Source of the DNA: Ancylobacter sp. SL191
GTDB taxonomy: Bacteria; Pseudomonadota; Alphaproteobacteria; Rhizobiales; Xanthobacteraceae
Direction of reading: 5' to 3'
NCBI RefSeq assembly: GCF_026625645.1
Contig: NZ_CP113056.1
Location: 3,509,001-3,573,000 of the forward strand
DNA: 64,000 nucleotides
The notes below the pieces were generated by a model. The model made no database searches. It saw only the letters and a program-made list of their open reading frames with translations, and was not told the DNA's origin. The position numbers and the translations under genes were made by a program. This document shows positions 16,957 to 25,125 of the stretch, one piece after another. Each line of letters opens with the position of its first letter. Positions within the stretch are counted from its first letter, which is position 1.

Positions 16957-17673
16957 GTGGCGACGTTCGATCTTGCTCTTCGCTATTGGCCGCTGCTGGC
17001 AAACGGGCTGCTGCTCACCGTGTGGGTCTCGCTGGCCGGCATTGCGCTTGGCGTCCTCCTCGCCATCCCACTGGCCGCCGGCAAACACTCCCGTCGGAAG
17101 CTGCTGCGCGTGCCGGCTGCAGTCCTGATCGAGCTGCTGCGAAACGCGCCGTTCATCGTGGTGCTGTTTCTGGTCCATTTCGGTGCCCCGCGGCTTGGCT
17201 TGCGTCTGCCGGCCTGGGAGAGCGGCATGGTCGCGCTTGCCCTCTATGGCGCCGCCTATTTCGCCGAGGTGCTGCTTGCGGCCTACCGCGCGGTGCCCGT
17301 TGGACAGAGTGAGGCTGCACGAAGCCTTGGTCTGTCACGCCTGCACATTCTGCGCCTTGTGGTCGGCCCGCAAATGCTGGGCGTCGGGCTCCCGCCCGGC
17401 CGCGTCGTGGCGATCATGCTCCTCAAGGACTCCGCGATCCTCTCGATCATCGCGGTTCCCGAGCTGACCCACGCGACCCTGCGCATCCAGGCCGAGACCT
17501 TCGACACGGTCGGCACCTTCATCATCACCGCGGCGCTCTATTGGCTGCTGGCGACAACGCTTGGCGCCGTGCTCGATCGCCTCGACAGGGGCGTGCGGGA
17601 ACGGCGCCGCCACACAATACGCGGCAGCGCCGTGGCGCGGCGCTATCTCACGCTCGACTTCTATTGGCGCTGA
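16957..17673 (+). CDS. Amino-acid-type ABC transporter permease (second)
   Basis: A 238-residue permease from GTG 16957, paired with the preceding permease. It has the family EAA-loop sequence SEAARSLGLSRLHILRLVVGPQ. The basic tail after the last membrane segment is longer than usual. No ATP-binding subunit gene is found in this operon, so an ATPase encoded elsewhere must serve it. Confidence 0.91.
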   Translation: MATFDLALRYWPLLANGLLLTVWVSLAGIALGVLLAIPLAAGKHSRRKLLRVPAAVLIELLRNAPFIVVLFLVHFGAPRLGLRLPAWESGMVALALYGAAYFAEVLLAAYRAVPVGQSEAARSLGLSRLHILRLVVGPQMLGVGLPPGRVVAIMLLKDSAILSIIAVPELTHATLRIQAETFDTVGTFIITAALYWLLATTLGAVLDRLDRGVRERRRHTIRGSAVARRYLTLDFYWR

Positions 17674-17718
17674 GGCGCGGACCCAACACCTGCTTCAACG
17701 AGAAAAGGAACAGACGCC

Positions 17719-18399
17719 ATGGACCAGTTGCTCGATGCGCCCGGCAGCCTCCCGGACCTGCGCGGCCTCCATAACGAGCCGGGCCCGCGTCGCTGGGAGC
17801 GCATTCTGGTCCCGAAAGGCCGCACTGCGTTCGAGCTCGACAAGGGTGACACGCTGCGGATCATTGATCTCGACGGGCAGCAGGTCGCCGACCTCATCTG
17901 CTTTGACCGCCACAATCTCGTCGACAAAATCTCCCCCAGCACCACGGTGATGGTGAAGGGCAACATCCACCTGACCACCGGCGACTATATCCGCTCGGTG
18001 GATGCCTATCCCATGCTCAAGATCACGCAGGACACGGTGGGGCGGCACGACATTCTGGCCGGCTCCTGCTGCCCAGGGCTGAACCGCCTGCGCTATGGCG
18101 AAAAGGCTGCGCACCAGCCGAACTGCCGCGAAAACCTTGCCGCCGTGATGGAGCCTTATGGCGTGCGGTTGAGCGAAATTCCCTACACGTTCAATATCTT
18201 CATGAACGTGCCTATCAGCCCGGAAGGCAATATCGAGGTTATTGCTCCGGTGTCCAAGTCAGGCGATTTCATCGATCTCCATGCAGAGATGGACCTCGTC
18301 GTGGCGATCTCCAATTGCCCGCAGGAGCGTAACATCTGCAACGGCTTCAATGCCACACGGCTTGGTCTGGTCGTCTACAACACGCAGGCGTCGTCATGA
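17719..18399 (+). CDS. DUF1989 (urea-carboxylase-associated-like) protein
   Basis: A 226-residue cytosolic protein of the DUF1989 family, recognised by the segments GDTLRIIDLDGQQVADLICF, GHNLVDKxSP-like, DILAGSCCPGLN and NCRENL. Family members often sit beside urea carboxylase or in nitrogen-compound operons, and their biochemical role is poorly defined. Conserved cysteines (CCPG, the NC before REN and NCPQERNICNG) could bind metal. It overlaps the DUF917 gene by four bases, so the two are probably made together. Confidence 0.85.
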   Translation: MDQLLDAPGSLPDLRGLHNEPGPRRWERILVPKGRTAFELDKGDTLRIIDLDGQQVADLICFDRHNLVDKISPSTTVMVKGNIHLTTGDYIRSVDAYPMLKITQDTVGRHDILAGSCCPGLNRLRYGEKAAHQPNCRENLAAVMEPYGVRLSEIPYTFNIFMNVPISPEGNIEVIAPVSKSGDFIDLHAEMDLVVAISNCPQERNICNGFNATRLGLVVYNTQASS

Positions 18400-19505
18400 G
18401 CTCATCGGCGCTGGAGGAGCTGTTCCGCGGTCTCGTCTTCTACGGCACGGGTGGCGGTGGACGCGCCGAGGCCGGCCTCGCGTTACTGCGCGGCCATTTT
18501 GGCGCGGACTGGACGCCCCGGTTCACCGCCCCCGCCGATCTGCCGCCGGAATCGCATGCGTGCGCGACCATCGTCATCGGTGGACGCGATCCCGACAAGG
18601 ACATCCCCATCGCGCTGCGTGCCGCGCTGAATGTCCCCGAGGCTGATCTCGCGATACCGCTGCGCTTTGCCCGCGCCGTGCAGGCGCTGGAACGCGCGAC
18701 CGGCACCGAGATCGCGGCGCTGGCTGTCGTCGAGCTTGGCAGCCTCGCCATGGCCGCGACCCTGGTGGCGGCCGACATGCTGGGCAAGGCAGTGCTTGAC
18801 TGCGATGGTACGGGACGCTCAATTCCCGAACTTGGCCTTGCCAAGCTCGACCTCGTCGGTCTGTCGCCCGCGCCGGCCGCGCTGGTCGATCGGTTCGGCA
18901 ACGAGACCGTGCTGCTGACCACAAGCGGCGCGTCGATGACCGACCGTCTCGCGCGCCAGATCAACGCGGCAGTCTATGGACGGGGGCTCGCCTGCGCCGG
19001 ATATCTCGCGCCCCTGAGCGCATTCGCCGCCGGACTGGTGCCGGGCAGCGTTGCGACGGCGCAGGAGATCGGCACCATTCTCAGCGGCACGGGCGAGGTG
19101 TCGCAGCGCCTGGAGGCCTTGTTCGCACGCACGGGCGGTCGCCTTCTGTTCAAAGGCACAACGACCAAGGTGCACTGGCGCAGTGCCGAGCCGTATCGCT
19201 TCCGCGACCTCGACTATTATTTTGCTGGGCTCGACGGGAACGCCGGCGACAGCTTCCGCATCTGGGTCAAGAACGAGCACCATCTCGTCTGGCGAAGCGA
19301 TGAACTCATCGCCTCAAGCCCGGATCCGATCGCGGTGCTCGATGCAAGCACTCTCGAACCGCTGACCACCCTCGGCGACGTCGAACCGGGCCGCGAAGTC
19401 GTGGCCGTGGTGGTGCCCGCGCTCGACGCGATCTGGCGGACACCGGCAGGAATTGAACGCCTCGGCCCCGCCCGTCTCGGTTTCGAGGCGGGTCGGTCCG
19501 AGTGA
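18396..19505 (+). CDS. DUF917 family protein (hydantoinase/thiohydantoin-desulfurase-like)
   Basis: A 369-residue protein with the DUF917 N-terminal GTGGGG loop ([13 protein letters not shown]) and the downstream [33 protein letters not shown] pattern. Relatives include S-methyl thiohydantoin desulfurase and proteins coencoded with hydantoinases. In this operon it may act on a cyclic or carbamoylated nitrogen compound brought in by the ABC transporter; that assignment is inference. It is the last gene before a mobile-element scar. Confidence 0.82.
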   Translation: MSSSALEELFRGLVFYGTGGGGRAEAGLALLRGHFGADWTPRFTAPADLPPESHACATIVIGGRDPDKDIPIALRAALNVPEADLAIPLRFARAVQALERATGTEIAALAVVELGSLAMAATLVAADMLGKAVLDCDGTGRSIPELGLAKLDLVGLSPAPAALVDRFGNETVLLTTSGASMTDRLARQINAAVYGRGLACAGYLAPLSAFAAGLVPGSVATAQEIGTILSGTGEVSQRLEALFARTGGRLLFKGTTTKVHWRSAEPYRFRDLDYYFAGLDGNAGDSFRIWVKNEHHLVWRSDELIASSPDPIAVLDASTLEPLTTLGDVEPGREVVAVVVPALDAIWRTPAGIERLGPARLGFEAGRSE

Positions 19506-19589
19506 CATGGCGTTAGGTCGGGCAGTTCCTGGCGAAGCTAGTGGATTCGAGCGAAGCTCGCCATTCGCCCGGAAATGCGCGTCAAAGCG

Positions 19590-20130
19590 CGGGGCGGTAG
19601 AGAATGCGGCGGACATCGGCCGGGAAGCCATAGAACGCAATGACCTCACTCCATGCCCGTCGCCAGCTCTGGCCGATAGCCGGGTAGCGGCGGCCACGGC
19701 GCGATAAATGCCCTTCAGGGCCGCCGCGACGACCCTGCGATCCTTGTAGGAGACGAAGTCGAGGCTCCGGCGCAACAAGTGGACGATGCAGGTCTGGACT
19801 ATTGCTTCGGGAAAACGGCGCGGATCGGCTTAAGCGGGCGAGCCTGCCAGGTGGCGATTTCCTCCAGCACGGCGTCGATGACCGCACTGATGGGCTCGGG
19901 CGAGACCTCGATGCCACAGAGCTCGCGCAGATGCCCGGCGATCTCCCGGGCGCTCGTGCCACGGGCGTACACCGATACGATCTTGTCGTCGAAGCCGGGA
20001 AAGCGGCGCTGGTACTTGGCGATGAGCTGCGGATCGAACGTCGCCTGTCGGTCGCGCGTGATATCCAGCTCGATCCGGCCGGTCTCGGTCGTCACCGTCT
20101 TACAGCCATAGCCGTTGCGGCTGTTACCAG
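19590..20130 (-). pseudogene. IS256-family (mutator-type) transposase, internally deleted and frameshifted
   Basis: The minus strand encodes GNSRNGYGCKTVTTETG and LIAKYQRRFPGFDDKIV...ISAVIDAVLEE, the N-terminal part of an IS256 transposase. Around 19815 the protein jumps, with a +1 shift, to [18 protein letters not shown], which normally lies ~70 residues further on, so the first catalytic-domain part is missing. A second deletion leads to [17 protein letters not shown], after which the gene is cut off near 19590. It cannot make active transposase. Confidence 0.85.
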
Positions 20131-20159
20131 CCTCGTCGCCCGCCAAAGATGCAAATGCG

Positions 20160-20345
20160 GGCCTCGCTCGGGGCCGCTCCCTTGAGGCGCAGGAGCTCAT
20201 GGACGTACCAATCCATCAGTTACGTGGCATTGCGCATCGCCTCTGCGCCAATCGTGGGCGCGCTGATGTTCTCAACGATCGTCAGCACCCCAGCAATCCG
20301 AGCGGCATTTTCGAATGACCTCCGGGGTACCCTGGCCCGATCGTA
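20160..20345 (-). pseudogene. Remnant of a DUF3987-type primase/helicase-like protein
   Basis: Reading from about 20345, the minus strand gives FENAARIAGVLTIVENISAP, a segment typical of the C-terminus of DUF3987 proteins from phages and integrative elements. A TAA interrupts it near 20222, followed in the same frame by LMDWYVHELLRLKGA. The remnant is bounded by the IS256 fragment on one side and the P450 gene end on the other. Confidence 0.5.
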
Positions 20346-20360
20346 CAAGTGTGATCATCG

Positions 20361-23300
20361 TCAGTTGGAGGCCCAAACGTCTTGGAGGTAGCGGTGCGCG
20401 GCTTCCAGCTCGGGCAAGGCCGGGGCGCCGAGGATGTCGGTCAAGGCCGCGCGTACATCAGGAGCCATGGTGCGGGCATTGCCGCAAATCAGGATGGAGG
20501 CCCCGCGCGCGACCAGTTCCTTGACCGGGGCGGAATGGACCCGCAGCAGATCCTGGACATAAGTCTTGGGCATGCCCTGGCAGCGCGAGAAGGCGACTGC
20601 GAGCAGGCTCAACGTGCCTTCATCCCGGTAGGCTTCCAGTTCCTCGCGATAGAGGTAATCGCCCTCGTTCCGGCAGCCGAAGAACAGCAGCACCGGCCCC
20701 ACATCGACGCCCTTCGCCCTCAGCGCATGCCGCTCCTGGATGAAGCCGCGCAGGGGCGCGATGCCGGTGCCCGGTCCTATGAGAATGAGCGGCACGGAGG
20801 GATCGTCCGGCAAATGAAAGGCGCTGCCCGTGTCCTTCACCACTGCGCGCAGCGTCGCTCCCTCGGCGCGGCCCGCGAGATAGGTGCTGCACAGGCCGTC
20901 ATGCTCGGTTCCGTCGCCGCATCGGAAACGAAGCGCGCCCACGGTGAGCGAGCAGCGATCCGGCGCGAGCAAGGGTGACGACGAGATGGAATAGTAGCGC
21001 GGCTTCAGTGCCGGCCGCAGGCCGAGCAGGGTGGCCAGGTCAAGCTGCACCGATGGCACCTGCGCGAGCAGATCCATCATGCGCGGCTTGCCGGCAGCAA
21101 GGGCCGGAAAATCGGCGAGCCATTGAGCGATCCGCGCCTGATCGGGCGGGCAGCGGGCCGCCCTCGCCCAGGCCCGCAATTCGCGCCGCTTCACCGGGCC
21201 GGCGAGATCCACATGCTCGGCGAGAAGCTCGCCCACGCGGACCGGCACGCCAAAGGGCAGCCCACCCTCCCCCTCCGCTTCCGGCTTCAGGGCGGTCAGC
21301 AGCACCGTGGCATCAGCGGCGAGGCCGCAAAGCGCCACCGCGGCGGCCACGAGCGCCGGCGGATTGCTGGGAAAGACGCCGAGATGATCGCCCGCGGCAT
21401 AGGCAGCGCCGGCGGGCAGGGACAGCTCGATATGGCGGGTGGAGCCGCGCGCGTCCAGCGCTTGCAGTTCGCGGTTTACCCGCACCTCGATCCGCACGGC
21501 GTCCTGATCGAGCGCCGTGCCACGGCGCGGTGCCGCCTCCGTCGCTGCGCCGGCGAAATTCACCACCTCCACCTTGATGGCCGGCGTCCCAGCCGCATCG
21601 ACGTCCTGGGTACGCCCGACGTCGGCGCTGTCGAGTGCCTGCCACAGGCCCGCGCTCCAGCTCTCCACCGCCGCCTCGAAGTCGCCGTCGGCGTCGGCCG
21701 CACCGGGCGCCAGAAGGGGCGTGCCGCCGCGCGCTGCGAGACCCTCGGCGATGGTCCGGGGGAATTTCTGGAAGGTCTGGCGCCACTGCGCGTTGCCGCA
21801 GCCCAGCACCGCGAAGCGCACGCCGGCGCAGGCATCCGGCGGCGCTGTCTCCAGCCAACGGGCGAAGCCGGCGGCGTTGTCCGGGGGCGCGCCGTTATAG
21901 GTGGAGGTGACGATGACCACCGGCCCGTCGGTCAGCCAGGGCTGGCCCACCTGCTCGTCCAGCTCCGCCACGCGCGCGGCAAAGCCCCGGCTGCCGGCAT
22001 CGCGCGCCAGGGCAAGGGCGATGTCGCGGCAGCCCCCCATATTGGAACCGTAGAGCACGCTCATCGGCCGACCGACTCCCGAGACGGTCTCGGCAACGGG
22101 CGTACCCTTGGGGGATTCAGCCCGCACCGGAAAGCGGCCCTTCACCTCGGGCCGCCGTTCCAGCCGCATCTCCAGATGGTCCGGCTTCACGGTGAGCGCC
22201 TGCTTGTGGTGCAGCATATAATGCGGGTCGCGCGGGCGGGCCGTGTAGCGCTGGATGAAGCGGGCGAGCACCATGCGGGCTTCCAGGAGAGCGAACTGGA
22301 AGCCGATGCAGGAGCGCACGCCCATGCCGAAGGGATGGTAGGCATCGCGGTGGTGCTTGCCCTCCTCCCCCGGCAGGAAGCGGTCGGGGCGGAAGCTGTG
22401 CGCGTCGGGGCCCCAGAAGCGCGGATTGGTATGCAGGGTGGTCAGCGACACGAAGATGCGCTCGCCGGCCTTCACCTCGTAGCGGCCATGGCCCACAGTC
22501 GTGTCGCGGGTGACATAACGGGGGAACATGGGCACGGGCGGGCACAGCCGCAGCGCCTCCTTCAAGACGCGCTGGGTGTAGTCCAGCCGGCCGCAATCCT
22601 CATAGGTCGGGACATAGGAGAAATCCCGGCCGAGCACCTGATCCACCTCGGCGATCAGCTTCTCCAGCACGTCCGGGTTCTTCCACAGATGGTAGAGCGC
22701 ATAGGAGAGCATGCCGCTGGTGGTCTCATGGCCGGCGATCAGCAGGACGATGAGCTGGCCGCGAATATTGTCGTCCGGCAGCTTGAGCCCGGTCACCCGG
22801 TCCGGCGTGGTGAGCATCACCTGCAACAGGTCCGTGGGCACGGGCGCGCCCGAGTCCATGAGCGCGCGCCGTTCGCGGATGATGGCGTTCACATCGTCCA
22901 GCATGATCTTGTCGGCGGCGACGCGCTGGCGGCGGGCCTCGTGGTAGAAGATTTCCGGCAGGACGCGCTTCGGCTCCTGCATCGCATCAACCAGCACCAG
23001 GTTCATCGCCTCGACAAAAGGCGGGAGGTCGGGAGAGTCGATGGCCCCGTACCGTTTGTTGAAGGCGGCGTAGGAGATGGCCTCGAAAGTCATCCGGGTC
23101 ATCAAGTCGGTCGCGAGGAAGCTCTCGTCGGGCCCCAGCCGGTCGAGATGGGCGAAGAGGTCGTCGGCCACCTCGACGATGCGGCCATAGTAGTTCTTCA
23201 GCGCGGTCGAGCCGAAGGCCGGGGCGAGAATGCGGTGGGCGCGGTGCCACAGCGGGTCATCGTCACTGGCGGTGAACAGCGCGCTGCCGACACTCTTTTC

Positions 23301-23816
23301 CGCGAGGTTGCCAAGGCCGCCACGGCCCTCCACCACCTTGGCGAACACATCAGGGGCCGCCGTCATCTCCGAGACTATATCGGCATCGGCACAGAAATAG
23401 GCCTTCCCGCCCGGCGCCGTGAAGGCGAAAAAGTCGCCATAGCGGGCGTGAAGATCGGCCATCGCGCCCACGAGGCCATCCGCGTGATGCAGCTCGGGCA
23501 AGTTTCCGACGATGGGATACGGCTTGGGACCGGGAACGGCCTCATGCGTACCGGCGGCATCGCTGCCGGCGGTCACCAGTGTCAGTTGCGCCCCATCGGG
23601 AACGCTGTCATCCAACGCGACCACCCTCCCATCCGGCGTTTCGACATGGAAGGTAGCGCCGGGCTTGAGGTGGGCGGCAACACGGACCGCCTCCAGCACC
23701 GCCTCACGGCTGGCGCCGGAAAACCAGCCGACGCGGATGTTTCCGGCCGGAAGACTGAGTTCAAGGGTCTTCAGGGCGGGGGCGGTCTCGTTGGCGGCGG
23801 TCTCGGCAGCGGACAT
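20361..23816 (-). CDS. Self-sufficient cytochrome P450/reductase fusion (CYP102/BM3 type) with N-terminal extension
   Basis: A 1151-residue natural fusion from ATG 23816, behind AGGAG. Order: unusual N-terminal ~80-residue domain, P450 (~90-560), FMN flavodoxin-like domain (from ~585, VLYGSNMGG), then FAD/NADPH reductase (PRYYSISSSP; ICGNARTM; end LQDVWASN as in BM3). Heme ligand Cys503 lies in FGMGVRSCIG; I-helix AGHETT has Glu364/Thr365. Known BM3 enzymes hydroxylate fatty acids near the omega end. The region of BM3 Arg47/Tyr51 reads PGGKAYF here, suggesting altered recognition of the carboxylate. It is the last gene of an operon with a glycosyltransferase and an exporter. Confidence 0.94.
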   Translation of the reverse strand: MSAAETAANETAPALKTLELSLPAGNIRVGWFSGASREAVLEAVRVAAHLKPGATFHVETPDGRVVALDDSVPDGAQLTLVTAGSDAAGTHEAVPGPKPYPIVGNLPELHHADGLVGAMADLHARYGDFFAFTAPGGKAYFCADADIVSEMTAAPDVFAKVVEGRGGLGNLAEKSVGSALFTASDDDPLWHRAHRILAPAFGSTALKNYYGRIVEVADDLFAHLDRLGPDESFLATDLMTRMTFEAISYAAFNKRYGAIDSPDLPPFVEAMNLVLVDAMQEPKRVLPEIFYHEARRQRVAADKIMLDDVNAIIRERRALMDSGAPVPTDLLQVMLTTPDRVTGLKLPDDNIRGQLIVLLIAGHETTSGMLSYALYHLWKNPDVLEKLIAEVDQVLGRDFSYVPTYEDCGRLDYTQRVLKEALRLCPPVPMFPRYVTRDTTVGHGRYEVKAGERIFVSLTTLHTNPRFWGPDAHSFRPDRFLPGEEGKHHRDAYHPFGMGVRSCIGFQFALLEARMVLARFIQRYTARPRDPHYMLHHKQALTVKPDHLEMRLERRPEVKGRFPVRAESPKGTPVAETVSGVGRPMSVLYGSNMGGCRDIALALARDAGSRGFAARVAELDEQVGQPWLTDGPVVIVTSTYNGAPPDNAAGFARWLETAPPDACAGVRFAVLGCGNAQWRQTFQKFPRTIAEGLAARGGTPLLAPGAADADGDFEAAVESWSAGLWQALDSADVGRTQDVDAAGTPAIKVEVVNFAGAATEAAPRRGTALDQDAVRIEVRVNRELQALDARGSTRHIELSLPAGAAYAAGDHLGVFPSNPPALVAAAVALCGLAADATVLLTALKPEAEGEGGLPFGVPVRVGELLAEHVDLAGPVKRRELRAWARAARCPPDQARIAQWLADFPALAAGKPRMMDLLAQVPSVQLDLATLLGLRPALKPRYYSISSSPLLAPDRCSLTVGALRFRCGDGTEHDGLCSTYLAGRAEGATLRAVVKDTGSAFHLPDDPSVPLILIGPGTGIAPLRGFIQERHALRAKGVDVGPVLLFFGCRNEGDYLYREELEAYRDEGTLSLLAVAFSRCQGMPKTYVQDLLRVHSAPVKELVARGASILICGNARTMAPDVRAALTDILGAPALPELEAAHRYLQDVWASN

Positions 23817-23841
23817 GGGAGCTCCTGGCGCCCGGAGATGA

Positions 23842-25125
23842 TCAGCGTTCGGCGTTGGGTAGGGTGGCGGAGCTGCGCTGCGCCGGGCTGACCTGCAGCG
23901 CCTCGATGGCGGCCACAGTCGCCGCCATGTCCCGCTCGGGGTCGATCTCCCGCGCCACCGCCTTGGCGCGCGCGGCAAGCCCCGTGTCATCAAGCACCGC
24001 GCGCAGGCTCTGTTCGAGGGCGGCCCGGTTGACCTTCGTGTGCGGGAGCGCCGCCCCCACGCCTATGCGCCGCATCCGCATCGCATTGTCGGGCTGGTCG
24101 AAGGCGAAGGGAATGGTGAGCACCGGCACGCCGGCCCGCAGCGCCTCCGCGCAGCCGCCGACGCCTCCATGCTGCACCACGGCGGCGGCATGAGGAAACA
24201 GGCTGGAATGCGGCGCATAATCGAGTGCCAGCACCTGATCGGCCGGCGCATCGGGCGGCGGGTTTTTGCCCATGAGCAGGATGGCGCGACGCCCCAGTGC
24301 ACGGGCCGTATCGGCGGCAACCTGGTAGAAGTCGTGCGCCAGATAGACCACCGTGGTGCCCAGCGTGAACACCACCGGCGGCGAGCCGGCCGCGAGGAAG
24401 GCCTCGATACGCGCAGCGGTCTCGGGGCTCGCTTCCTGCGCGAAGAAGGGAAAGCCCGTCTGTACGGAGGCGGCCGGCCAGTCCCGTTGCGGCGCGCCGA
24501 AAACACGCGGGAACAACGCCAGCACGAGATCGGGCGAAAATTTGTCGGTGAAGATGATGTCGCCGGTGCCCACCCCCATTTCACGCTGAAGGGCCAAGAG
24601 CGGACCGGCCCACCGCGTCGTCTGGTGGCGGATGAGGCGGAACATCAGCCGCTGCGGCCATGTCCCGAGATGACGCAGATGGTAGCCCGCCGGAAACCAG
24701 CTGTAGATGCTTGGATCGAGCGCCGACATCATGGTGGCGGGCGCCAGCATGGCATTGGCCCAGGGGATACCTCGCCGCGCCGCGACCAGCCGGGCCACAT
24801 GGACAAGTTCGCCCACCACCAGCGCGTCGGCGCCTTCGGTGGCATTCAGCAGATCCTCGTAGGTCTCACGAACATGAGGAAAGACGAGGTCGAGGAGCAG
24901 GCGACGCCCGCCATGCACCGGGTCGCCAAAGATCTCCATCAGCACGTCGGGGGGAAAGTCCGGCCGCAGCGGATGGAAGGTCAGGCCCAGCGCCGCCACG
25001 CGCGGGGCATAGACCGGCGGGGCGGCGATGATCGGCTCATGGCCGCGCGCGCGCAGCGCCTGCCCGATCGCGAGCATGGGATAGAGATCGCCGAACGATC
25101 CGAGCGTGGCCAGAACAACGCGCAT
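23842..25125 (-). CDS. GT1-family glycosyltransferase (UGT/RhlB-like)
   Basis: A 427-residue GT-B glycosyltransferase. The start at 25125 overlaps the MFS stop (TGATG). The N-terminus RVVLATLGSFGDLYPMLAIGQALRARGH is the acceptor-side Rossmann fold typical of macrolide, sterol and rhamnolipid glycosyltransferases. The C-terminus has the donor-binding motif VVQHGGVGGCAEALRAGVP with later PFAFDQPDNA. Situated between a fatty-acid-hydroxylase-like P450 and an exporter, it may glycosylate a hydroxylated lipid; a polyketide or terpenoid acceptor is equally possible. Confidence 0.9.
   Translation of the reverse strand: MRVVLATLGSFGDLYPMLAIGQALRARGHEPIIAAPPVYAPRVAALGLTFHPLRPDFPPDVLMEIFGDPVHGGRRLLLDLVFPHVRETYEDLLNATEGADALVVGELVHVARLVAARRGIPWANAMLAPATMMSALDPSIYSWFPAGYHLRHLGTWPQRLMFRLIRHQTTRWAGPLLALQREMGVGTGDIIFTDKFSPDLVLALFPRVFGAPQRDWPAASVQTGFPFFAQEASPETAARIEAFLAAGSPPVVFTLGTTVVYLAHDFYQVAADTARALGRRAILLMGKNPPPDAPADQVLALDYAPHSSLFPHAAAVVQHGGVGGCAEALRAGVPVLTIPFAFDQPDNAMRMRRIGVGAALPHTKVNRAALEQSLRAVLDDTGLAARAKAVAREIDPERDMAATVAAIEALQVSPAQRSSATLPNAER

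Noticed and set aside
21123..23891. 922-codon open frame on the plus strand opposite the P450 fusion
   Set aside because: The opposite strand encodes a complete CYP102-type protein; this frame has no recognisable domain or ribosome binding site.
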